From an uncultured Bacteroides sp. (GTDB taxonomy: Bacteria; Bacteroidota; Bacteroidia; Bacteroidales; Bacteroidaceae), in contig CALUGY010000052.1 of assembly GCA_944320295.1 (NCBI GenBank), forward strand, positions 1 to 64,000: a DNA stretch of 64,000 nucleotides, read 5' to 3'. A model generated the notes under the pieces. It had not been told where the DNA came from. It searched no databases and saw only the letters and a program-made list of their open reading frames with translations. Made by a program: the position numbers and the translations under genes. Positions within the stretch are counted from its first letter, which is position 1, and every line of letters begins with the position of its first letter. Shown here in pieces: positions 36,686 to 44,200 of this stretch.

Positions 36686-38152
36686 ATGAAACAAATCAGT
36701 TGCTTCCTGCCTTACACAGGAAAAGAACAAGTAGAGAGAACCGTTGAGGGCCTGCGTGCCACAGGAGTAGTGAACGACATCTATCTGATGGCCACGGACA
36801 AGGGCTTGGAAGATCTGCCCGGATGCGTGAAGATAGACATCGACGCACCCGCCAGCAGCGCAACCCTGCGCACGGTGGCCGCACGCGCCACGGGCGAATA
36901 CACGCTGCTCTACACCAAGGAGACGACGCTCGAGCTGGGCATGTTCGCCTTGGAGCGCATGATGCACATCGCCGCAGACTCCGACGCAGGCATGGTCTAC
37001 GCCGACCACTACCAGGTGAGCGAGGGCAAGCAGAGCAACGCACCGGTCATCGACTACCAGTTCGGCGCATTGCGCGACGACTTCAACTTCGGCTCCGTGC
37101 TGCTGTTCAACACCGCCAAGCTGAAGGAGGCCGCTTCGCGCATGAAGGCCGACTATAAGTTTGCCGGCCTCTACGACCTGCGCCTCAAGCTGAGCCAACG
37201 TGCCGAGCTGGTACACATCAACGAGTATCTGTACAGCGAAGTGGAGAACGACACGCGCAAGAGCGGCGAGAAGATATTCGACTACGTTGACCCGAAGAAC
37301 CGCGACCGCCAGATAGAAATGGAGCAAGCCTGCACCGAACACTTGAAGGAGATAGGCGGCTACCTGGCGCCGGAGTTCGAACACATCGAGTTCGACAAGG
37401 GCGAGTTCGAGTACGAGGCATCCGTCATCATCCCCGTGCGCAACCGCATCCGCACCATACGCGACGCCATCCGCTCGGTGCTCTCACAGAAAGCGGACTT
37501 CAAATATAACCTCATCGTCATCGACAACCACTCCACCGACGGCACCACCGAGGCCATAGACGAGTTCAAGGGCGACGAGCCGCTCATCCACATCATCCCC
37601 GAAAGAAACGACCTGGGCATAGGCGGTTGCTGGAACATGGGTGTGCACCACGCCAAGTGCGGCAAGTTTGCCGTCCAGCTGGATAGCGACGACGTGTACA
37701 AAGACGAGAACACGCTCGCCACGATGGTACGCGCCTTTTACGAGCAGAACTGCGGCATGGTGGTCGGCACCTACATGATGACCGATTTCAACATGAACAT
37801 GATTGCCCCCGGCATCATAGACCACAAGGAGTGGACCCCGGAGAACGGACGCAACAACGCCCTGCGCATCAACGGCCTGGGTGCACCACGCGCCTTCTAC
37901 ACTCCCATGCTCCGCGAAGTGAAGGTGCCCAACACCAGCTATGGCGAGGACTACGCGCTGGGTCTCAACATATCGCGCCGCTTCCAGATAGGCCGCGTGT
38001 ACGACGTGGTTTACCTGTGCCGCCGCTGGGACGACAACTCCGACGCATCGCTCGACGTGGTGAAGATGAACGCCCACAACCTCTACAAAGACCGCATCCG
38101 CACTTGGGAACTCCAGGCGCGCGTGGCCATGAACAAGAGTAAAAAGGCCTGA
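36686..38152 (+). CDS. Cytoplasmic family-2 glycosyltransferase with an N-terminal degenerate GT-A-like half
   Basis: 488 residues without signal or membrane segment. Residues from about 244 form a GT2 domain: ASVIIPVRNRIRTI, IVIDNHSTDGT, the metal motif QLDSDD (about 331-336) and the acidic GEDYALG (about 419). The first 240 residues look like another, simpler nucleotide-sugar fold (CFLPYTGKEQ, DIYLMATDKGLEDL, ADYKFAGLYDLRLK) without DxD. It lies 25 nt after the phosphatase-propeller gene and upstream of the HIT-like phosphorylase and SpoIID genes. Neither donor nor acceptor can be read from the sequence. Confidence 0.8.
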   Translation: MKQISCFLPYTGKEQVERTVEGLRATGVVNDIYLMATDKGLEDLPGCVKIDIDAPASSATLRTVAARATGEYTLLYTKETTLELGMFALERMMHIAADSDAGMVYADHYQVSEGKQSNAPVIDYQFGALRDDFNFGSVLLFNTAKLKEAASRMKADYKFAGLYDLRLKLSQRAELVHINEYLYSEVENDTRKSGEKIFDYVDPKNRDRQIEMEQACTEHLKEIGGYLAPEFEHIEFDKGEFEYEASVIIPVRNRIRTIRDAIRSVLSQKADFKYNLIVIDNHSTDGTTEAIDEFKGDEPLIHIIPERNDLGIGGCWNMGVHHAKCGKFAVQLDSDDVYKDENTLATMVRAFYEQNCGMVVGTYMMTDFNMNMIAPGIIDHKEWTPENGRNNALRINGLGAPRAFYTPMLREVKVPNTSYGEDYALGLNISRRFQIGRVYDVVYLCRRWDDNSDASLDVVKMNAHNLYKDRIRTWELQARVAMNKSKKA

Positions 38153-38172
38153 CAATACCCGTCCGGGACACA

Positions 38173-38206
38173 ACATCCGCACCGCGTACCTGCGGGGTGC
38201 GGATGT
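38173..38206 (+). terminator. Hairpin after the GT2 gene
   Basis: Perfect 11-bp stem ACATCCGCACC / GGTGCGGATGT, 20 nt after the stop. There is no T tract, so termination is uncertain; array R6 follows 40 nt later. Confidence 0.55.
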
Positions 38207-38245
38207 GCCGTTATAACGCCTCCAGGAGGGGGCAATCGGCGTCCG

Positions 38246-38333
38246 CAAGCGGAACACGTTCCGAGCGCGCCCCGTACACGTTGCGAGCACGGACGGAATA
38301 CGTTGCGGACGAGAGCCGGACACGTTGCGAGCG
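38246..38333 (+). repeat. Four-unit 22-nt palindromic array, R6
   Basis: Cores acacgt, acacgt, atacgt and acacgt begin at 38254, 38276, 38298 and 38320, exactly 22 nt apart. It separates GT2 from the HIT-like phosphorylase inside the salvage locus. Confidence 0.9.
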
Positions 38334-38388
38334 AAAGCCCGGAATGCCTCATAGGAACGGGCATTGAACAAAATAAACAAATATAGAT

Positions 38389-39333
38389 ATGCAGAACTTG
38401 AACCAAACCATACATGACCTGCTCCAACGGCAGCTTGCCGACTGGGAAACGGCAGGCAACAACTATGCCGCCCTCGCGGGCGTGCGGGTAAAGGAGCTCG
38501 ATGTGGACGGCACCCTGTACAAGGTGCAGTTCAACCCCGCCCGCATCGTGTCGTCGGGCGCAAAGGTCGACGCCAAATCCATCAAGGCACGCAAGTGCTT
38601 CCTCTGCCCCGCCAACCTGCCTCCGCAGCAGGAGGGCGTGCCGTTCGCAGGACACTACAGCATACTGGTGAACCCTTTCCCCATATTCCCGCGCCACCTC
38701 ACCATTCCCGAAACGGAACACGTGGACCAACGCATCGCCACACGCATGGGCGACATGCTGCAACTGGCGCAGGCGCTCACCGACTACACCATATTTTATA
38801 ACGGCCCGCGCTGCGGAGCCTCCGCACCCGACCATGCCCACTTCCAGGCAGGCAACAAGGGCTTCATGCCCATAGAGGATACATGGCGCAAGCAGGTGGC
38901 AGGCCAGGTGGGCACGTTGGGACAGGCCACACTCTACTGGCTGGACGACGCCCCACGCGCCACACTCGTCATCGACTCCGCCTCCGCGGATGATGCCGAA
39001 GCCTTGTTCCGCATCATCTATCAAAACATGACCATAAAACCCGGCGAAGAAGAGCCGATGATGAACGTGCTGTGTATGTGCGACGGCGCACGCTGGACGG
39101 TGTTCGTCTTTCCGCGCGAAAAGCACCGCCCCGCCTGTTACACGGCCGAAGGCGAAGACAACCTGCTCAGCAGCCCGGCCTCCGTGGACTTGGGCGGCGT
39201 GTTCATCACACCTGTGGAGAAAGACTTCGCGAAAATCACGGCGGCAGACGTCAGGCAGATACTCAGCGAAGTGTGCCTCCCGCCCGAAGCCTTCGAACAA
39301 CTGCGCCGGCAAGTAAAAGAACAAATCCGATAA
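38389..39333 (+). CDS. HIT-fold nucleotidyltransferase/phosphorylase-like protein (DUF4922)
   Basis: 314 residues, cytoplasmic. The active-site motif HAHFQ (H149, H151, Q153) inside SAPDHAHFQAG matches the HxHxQ of GalT and Ap4A phosphorylase-type HIT proteins, where the middle histidine forms the nucleotidyl intermediate. Other family marks are KCFLCPANLP (a CxxC at 70/73), VNPFPIFPRHLTI and PREKHRPACY. Plausible reactions are phosphorolysis of an NDP-sugar or dinucleotide, or nucleotidyl transfer to a sugar-1-phosphate. It lies 19 nt before the SpoIID gene and is probably co-translated with it. I recall it as DUF4922 from memory. Confidence 0.72.
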   Translation: MQNLNQTIHDLLQRQLADWETAGNNYAALAGVRVKELDVDGTLYKVQFNPARIVSSGAKVDAKSIKARKCFLCPANLPPQQEGVPFAGHYSILVNPFPIFPRHLTIPETEHVDQRIATRMGDMLQLAQALTDYTIFYNGPRCGASAPDHAHFQAGNKGFMPIEDTWRKQVAGQVGTLGQATLYWLDDAPRATLVIDSASADDAEALFRIIYQNMTIKPGEEEPMMNVLCMCDGARWTVFVFPREKHRPACYTAEGEDNLLSSPASVDLGGVFITPVEKDFAKITAADVRQILSEVCLPPEAFEQLRRQVKEQIR

Positions 39334-39352
39334 CCATATAAAACACACCGAC

Positions 39353-40696
39353 ATGAAAGAGCCCAAAGTACAAGTAGGTATCCTGTTCGAACCGCAAATA
39401 GAGTTCATATTGCACGGCGGTTACACCCACGACGGCACGCCGGTAAACGGCAAACAGACCGTCACATACGACGAAGGCAAAGTGCTGTGGAACGGCCGTC
39501 TCTACGACGAGCTTCTGTTTGAACCCGCCGACGAAACGGCCGACTCGTTCGAACTGCTCGATGTCACCATCGGCATCAATTTCCATTGGGAGCGTAAAGA
39601 AGACCAACGCTTCCAAGGCGCGTTGAAAATCATCGTGGAAGACGGCAAGCTCACCGGCGTGAACGTCATCAACGTGGAAGACTACCTGACCAGCGTCATC
39701 TCCAGCGAAATGAGCGCCACCGCCTCATTGGAACTGCTGAAAGCCCATGCCGTGATTTCGAGAAGCTGGCTGCTTGCGCAAATCCAAAAGAACAAGGACA
39801 TAAAAGCCACACACACCGCATATACCGCCACAAGCCAGACCGACGAGGAATGGATTAGGTGGTACGACCGCGAAGACCACACCCGCTTCGACGTGTGCGC
39901 CGACGACCATTGCCAACGTTATCAAGGCATCACGCGGGCTTCCACGCCTATCGTACGGCAAGCCATCGCCGCGACCCGTGGCCAGATATTGAGTTATGAC
40001 GGAAAGATATGCGACGCACGTTTCTCAAAATGCTGCGGCGGCGCGTTCGAGGAGTTCCAGTATTGCTGGGAAAACGTGCGGCACCCCTACCTGGCCAAGC
40101 AACTCGACCGCAAAGGCGGCAGCGCTATCACGGGAGAGCCGGTCGTTCCCTGTCCCGACCTGACAGTAGAGGCCGAGGCCGAACGCTGGATACGTACCTC
40201 GCCCGAAGCTTTCTGCAACACCACGGACAAACGCATCCTCTCGCAAGTGCTCAACAACTACGACCAGGAAACCACCGACTTCTACCGCTGGCGTGTGGAA
40301 TATACGCAAGACGAACTTTCTGCCCTCATCCTGAAACGTTCCGGTGTGGACTACGGCAAAATACTGGACCTCGTGCCTGTGGCCCGCGGTACCAGCGGCC
40401 GCCTGTGGAAACTGAAGATCGTGGGCACCAAGCTTACACGCACCATAGGCAAGGAGCTTGAAATACGCCGCACCCTGTCGCCCTCGCACCTTTACAGTTC
40501 CGCATTCGTGGTGGACAAGGAAGACATTTCGCCTGACGGCATACCGGGTCGCTTCATCCTGGTAGGCGCAGGCTGGGGGCATGGCGTGGGGCTGTGCCAG
40601 ATAGGAGCGGCCGTCATGGGAGAACAAGGTTACCCGTATGACAACATCCTGCTGCACTATTACGTCGGAGCCAAAATAGAAAAGCTCTACGAATAA
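39353..40696 (+). CDS. SpoIID/LytB-domain protein lacking a signal peptide
   Basis: 447 residues. The SpoIID region spans about 90-240 and the C-terminus: INVEDYLTSVISSEM with the expected catalytic glutamate (E119), LKAHAVISRSWLLAQ, CDARFSKCCGGAFEE and the final GWGHGVGLCQIGAAVMG. SpoIID enzymes are lytic transglycosylases that cut denuded glycan strands outside the cytoplasm. This one begins MKEPKVQVGILFEPQIEF with no signal peptide or membrane helix, so it appears cytoplasmic. The N-terminal 80 residues form a beta-rich domain. It lies between the HIT-like gene and ampG, so it might act on imported muropeptides or other glycans. Confidence 0.82.
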   Translation: MKEPKVQVGILFEPQIEFILHGGYTHDGTPVNGKQTVTYDEGKVLWNGRLYDELLFEPADETADSFELLDVTIGINFHWERKEDQRFQGALKIIVEDGKLTGVNVINVEDYLTSVISSEMSATASLELLKAHAVISRSWLLAQIQKNKDIKATHTAYTATSQTDEEWIRWYDREDHTRFDVCADDHCQRYQGITRASTPIVRQAIAATRGQILSYDGKICDARFSKCCGGAFEEFQYCWENVRHPYLAKQLDRKGGSAITGEPVVPCPDLTVEAEAERWIRTSPEAFCNTTDKRILSQVLNNYDQETTDFYRWRVEYTQDELSALILKRSGVDYGKILDLVPVARGTSGRLWKLKIVGTKLTRTIGKELEIRRTLSPSHLYSSAFVVDKEDISPDGIPGRFILVGAGWGHGVGLCQIGAAVMGEQGYPYDNILLHYYVGAKIEKLYE

Positions 40697-40741
40697 ACCA
40701 TATAGCGAAGACATCAATACCATCTAACAACAACATAGACA

Positions 40742-42649
40742 ATGAACAACAAACAAGTAGGAAATAAGAAACGTAATCCGTGGGCATGGATTCCCACATT
40801 ATACTTTGCGCAAGGGCTGCCCTACGTGGCTGTAATGACCATCTCCGTCATAATGTACAAACGCCTGGGCATGTCGAACACCGATATCGCGCTCTACACG
40901 GGCTGGCTGGGGTTGCCATGGGTCATCAAGCCATTCTGGAGCCCCTTCGTGGACATCATCAAGACCAAACGCTGGTGGACGCTGGCCATGCAGTGGATTG
41001 TGGCCATCGCATTGGCAGGAATCGCCTTTACTATTCCCACGGAGTTCTATGTGCAGTTCACGTTTGCCATCTTCATGCTCATGGGATTCGCCTCGGCCAC
41101 TCACGACATTGCCGCAGACGGTTTCTACATGCTTGCCCTCGACGAGCACGAGCAGTCGCTGTATGTGGGCATCCGCAGTACGTTCTACCGTGTGGCCACC
41201 GTCATGGGACAGGGAATCCTCGTCATACTGGCCGGGCTTATCGAGATGAACTCCGGGCTGGAGCCGGTGAAGCTGCACGTCGTGGCCGACCCGGCTACAC
41301 AAAGCGTGACGGCAGGGCTTCCGCAATTTGCCACGCAGACCGAAGCAGCTGAAAGCGACGAGCTTTGCTTCGTGGCCACGACCGACATGCTGCAAGCCCC
41401 CATCACCGCCCCGCAAACCGTGGATGACGGACAAGGCGGCACGATGCCCTTTGCCGAATATGCCGCCCTTATGCTCGACTCGGTGAACAATATGAATGTG
41501 CGCAACGGCTTTGTGAAAGGGAACATCGCTTCGAAAGGCACACCGGCAGCCGTGGCAGCCACTACGGAAAGCGGCTTCACCAAATGGGTGCGCGAAACCT
41601 TCGGCGAGGAGCGAGCCGTGGCACAGGAAGTGTCCAACAACATAGCCTTAGCCGCCGTACGCCTGAACAAGCAACCGGCTCCGGGCGAGCATGTGGTGCT
41701 GAACGTCACCTACAAAGACGGAGACCAGAGCATCAAGCTGGAGCAGAACAAGCTGTCCACACGCTTCGAATTCAACGAGGACAACTGGGACAAGCCCGCC
41801 TACCTGTACTTCGAGATAGACCATAAGCTGACAGAACGCACAGAAGCCAGCTTCGTGGGCACGTCGGGCAACATTCCGCTGGCGTGGCTCGTAGTGTTCG
41901 TCACGCTGTCAGTATTCTTCTTCCTCGTGGCCCTGTACCACGGGTGGATGCTGCCGCGCCCGGCAAGCGACGCCCCGCACAAGGACACGGACGCCAAGAG
42001 CATCTTCAAAGGCTTCGTGGATGCCTTCAGGACGTTCTTCACCAAGATGCCGTTCTGGCAGACGGTAGCCGCCATAGGCTTCATGTTGCTCTACCGTTTC
42101 CCGGAAGCGCAGCTCACCAAGATTATCCAACCGTTCCTGCTCGACCCCGTGGACAAGGGCGGTTTGGGCCTGACCACCGGCGAGGTCGGTCTGGTATATG
42201 GAACCGTGGGCATCATAGGTCTGACGCTGGGAGGCATCATAGGCGGCATAGCAGCCGCCAAGGGCGGACTGAAGAAGTGGCTGCACCCCATGGCATGGAG
42301 CATGTCGCTCACCTGCCTCACCTTCGTCTACCTGAGCTACTTCCAGGACCACTCGCTGCTGACGGTCAACATCTGCGTCTTCATCGAGCAGTTCGGCTAC
42401 GGCTTCGGCTTCACGGCTTACATGCTCTACCTGATATACTACTCCGAGGGAGAGTTCAAGACGTCGCATTATGCCATCTGCACGGGCTTCATGGCACTAA
42501 GCATGATGCTGGGCATGATAGCCGGATGGCTGCAAGAGACCATCGGCTACCGTCACTTCTTCGTGTGGACCATGATATGCTGTATCACCACGGTCGGCAT
42601 GGCCATGCTGGTAAAGGTAGACCCGAACTTCGGCAAGAAGAAAGACTAA
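40742..42649 (+). CDS. ampG: AmpG-like MFS muropeptide permease with large inserted domain
   Basis: 635 residues. AmpG features include an N-terminal WIPTLYFAQGLPYVAV, LGLPWVIKPFWSPFVD and GFASATHDIAADGFYM, and a C-terminal half with YRFPEAQLTKI and LTTGEVGLVYGTVG. AmpG imports anhydro-muropeptides. Residues about 170-376 are a soluble insert between TM5 and TM6, which should face the periplasm; it contains ENWDKPAYLYFEI-like (EDNWDKPAYLYF) strands reminiscent of Calx-beta-type domains. An ordinary AmpG is about 400-490 residues. It sits between SpoIID and NamZ genes, consistent with muropeptide import. Confidence 0.85.
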   Translation: MNNKQVGNKKRNPWAWIPTLYFAQGLPYVAVMTISVIMYKRLGMSNTDIALYTGWLGLPWVIKPFWSPFVDIIKTKRWWTLAMQWIVAIALAGIAFTIPTEFYVQFTFAIFMLMGFASATHDIAADGFYMLALDEHEQSLYVGIRSTFYRVATVMGQGILVILAGLIEMNSGLEPVKLHVVADPATQSVTAGLPQFATQTEAAESDELCFVATTDMLQAPITAPQTVDDGQGGTMPFAEYAALMLDSVNNMNVRNGFVKGNIASKGTPAAVAATTESGFTKWVRETFGEERAVAQEVSNNIALAAVRLNKQPAPGEHVVLNVTYKDGDQSIKLEQNKLSTRFEFNEDNWDKPAYLYFEIDHKLTERTEASFVGTSGNIPLAWLVVFVTLSVFFFLVALYHGWMLPRPASDAPHKDTDAKSIFKGFVDAFRTFFTKMPFWQTVAAIGFMLLYRFPEAQLTKIIQPFLLDPVDKGGLGLTTGEVGLVYGTVGIIGLTLGGIIGGIAAAKGGLKKWLHPMAWSMSLTCLTFVYLSYFQDHSLLTVNICVFIEQFGYGFGFTAYMLYLIYYSEGEFKTSHYAICTGFMALSMMLGMIAGWLQETIGYRHFFVWTMICCITTVGMAMLVKVDPNFGKKKD

Positions 42650-42678
42650 ACATCATAACCTGTTAAAAACGAACATCA

Positions 42679-43920
42679 ATGAAGAAGTTACTCATAGCCG
42701 CTGCCATCTGCGCCCTGCCGGTACTGGGCGCCAACGCGCAGCGCATCAAGATAAAGACCGGAATTGAAGTGCTCAAAGAGCAGAACTTCAAGTGCCTGGA
42801 AGGAAAACGCGTGGGCCTCATCACCAACCCCACGGGCGTGGACAACAACATGAAGTCGACCATCGACATCCTGCACGAGGCTCCCAACGTGAAGCTGGTG
42901 GCCCTTTACGGGCCGGAGCACGGGGTGCGCGGCGACGTGCATGCGGGCGACCATGTGAGCGACATAAAGGACGCCACCACGGGCCTGCCCGTCTACTCGC
43001 TCTACGGCAAGACACGCAAAGCCACGCCGGAAATGCTGAAGGACGTGGACGTGCTGGTATACGACATTCAGGACATTGGCTGCCGCTCGTTCACCTATAT
43101 CAGCACGATGGGGCTGGCAATGGAAGCCGCTGCCGAGAACGACAAAGAACTGGTGGTGCTCGACCGCCCCAATCCGCTGGGCGGACTCAAGGTGGAGGGT
43201 AACCTGGTAGAGGACGACTGTATTTCCTTCGTCAGCCAGTTCAAGATACCGTATGTGTACGGCCTGACCTGCGGCGAACTGGCCCTGATGCTCAACGGCG
43301 AGCGCATGCTCTCCGGAGGCAAGCAGTGCAAGCTCACGGTGGTCAAGATGAAAGGTTGGAAACGCAAGATGGACTACACGCAAACGGGCCTGCAATGGGT
43401 GCCGTCGTCTCCCCACATCCCACAGTCGCTGTCGGCATGGTTCTACCCGGTCAGCGGCATCCTGGGCGAGCTGGGCTACATGTCCATCGGCGTGGGCTAC
43501 ACCATCCCCTTCCAGATGTTCGCCGCCCCGTGGATTGAAGCCAACAAGCTGGCCGACGCGCTGAACGACCTCCAGGTGCCGGGCGTGGAGTTCCGCCCCA
43601 TCTTCCTCACGCCGTTCTATTCCGTGGGCAAGGGCGAGTTGTACCAAGGCGTGCAGGTGCACATCATGGACTACCAGAAGGCGCCGCTCAGCCCCATACA
43701 GTTCATGGTGATGCAAGAGATAGCCCGCCTCTGGCCGGAACACGCCGTGATGGACCACGCAAACAAAGGGCGCTTCGACATGTTCGACAAGGTGAGCGGC
43801 TCGCGCCAGATACGCGAACGCTTCTCGAAGAACCACAAGTGGGACGACATACGCGACTACTGGTACAAGGACGTGGAAAGCTTCCGCCAGTTGTCGAAAA
43901 AATATTACTTATATAAGTAA
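42679..43920 (+). CDS. namZ: Exo-beta-N-acetylmuramidase NamZ family (DUF1343), paralogue 2
   Basis: 413 residues with signal peptide MKKLLIAAAICALPVLGANA. It shows the family segments VGLITNPTGVD, YGPEHGVRGDVHAGDH, VLVYDIQDIGCRSFTY, VVLDRPNPLGG and GLTCGELALMLNGE. Compared with paralogue 1 it has a longer N-terminus and IGCRS in place of VGLRF. Two NamZ enzymes in one locus may divide exo-acting work by substrate length or by location. It lies 29 nt after ampG and is followed by array R7. Confidence 0.9.
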   Translation: MKKLLIAAAICALPVLGANAQRIKIKTGIEVLKEQNFKCLEGKRVGLITNPTGVDNNMKSTIDILHEAPNVKLVALYGPEHGVRGDVHAGDHVSDIKDATTGLPVYSLYGKTRKATPEMLKDVDVLVYDIQDIGCRSFTYISTMGLAMEAAAENDKELVVLDRPNPLGGLKVEGNLVEDDCISFVSQFKIPYVYGLTCGELALMLNGERMLSGGKQCKLTVVKMKGWKRKMDYTQTGLQWVPSSPHIPQSLSAWFYPVSGILGELGYMSIGVGYTIPFQMFAAPWIEANKLADALNDLQVPGVEFRPIFLTPFYSVGKGELYQGVQVHIMDYQKAPLSPIQFMVMQEIARLWPEHAVMDHANKGRFDMFDKVSGSRQIRERFSKNHKWDDIRDYWYKDVESFRQLSKKYYLYK

Positions 43921-43968
43921 TGGAAATGTGCCGGGAACTCCGGTTCCTGCCCCTGCATTCCGGGCTTT

Positions 43969-44056
43969 TGGTCCGAACATGTTGCGGGCACGGACGGAAC
44001 GCATTGCGGGCACGGGCGCGACATGTTGCGAGTACGCTCCGAACACGTTGCGCTTG
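43969..44056 (+). repeat. Four-unit 22-nt palindromic array, R7
   Basis: Cores acatgt, acgcat (degenerate), acatgt and acacgt begin at 43977, 43999, 44021 and 44043, exactly 22 nt apart. It sits in the 280-nt gap before the D-lactate dehydrogenase gene. Confidence 0.88.
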
Positions 44057-44200
44057 CAGGCGGAAAACACAGCGGACAAAACGGCACCGCACCGCCTGCA
44101 CGCAAACAAGAGTAAACGGCTAAGGCCCTGACGGTTGCACAACAAACAGCCGGACAGCCCGACGTTTCTCCCCGGCAACCTCCGCAAGGAGGAAGAGGAC

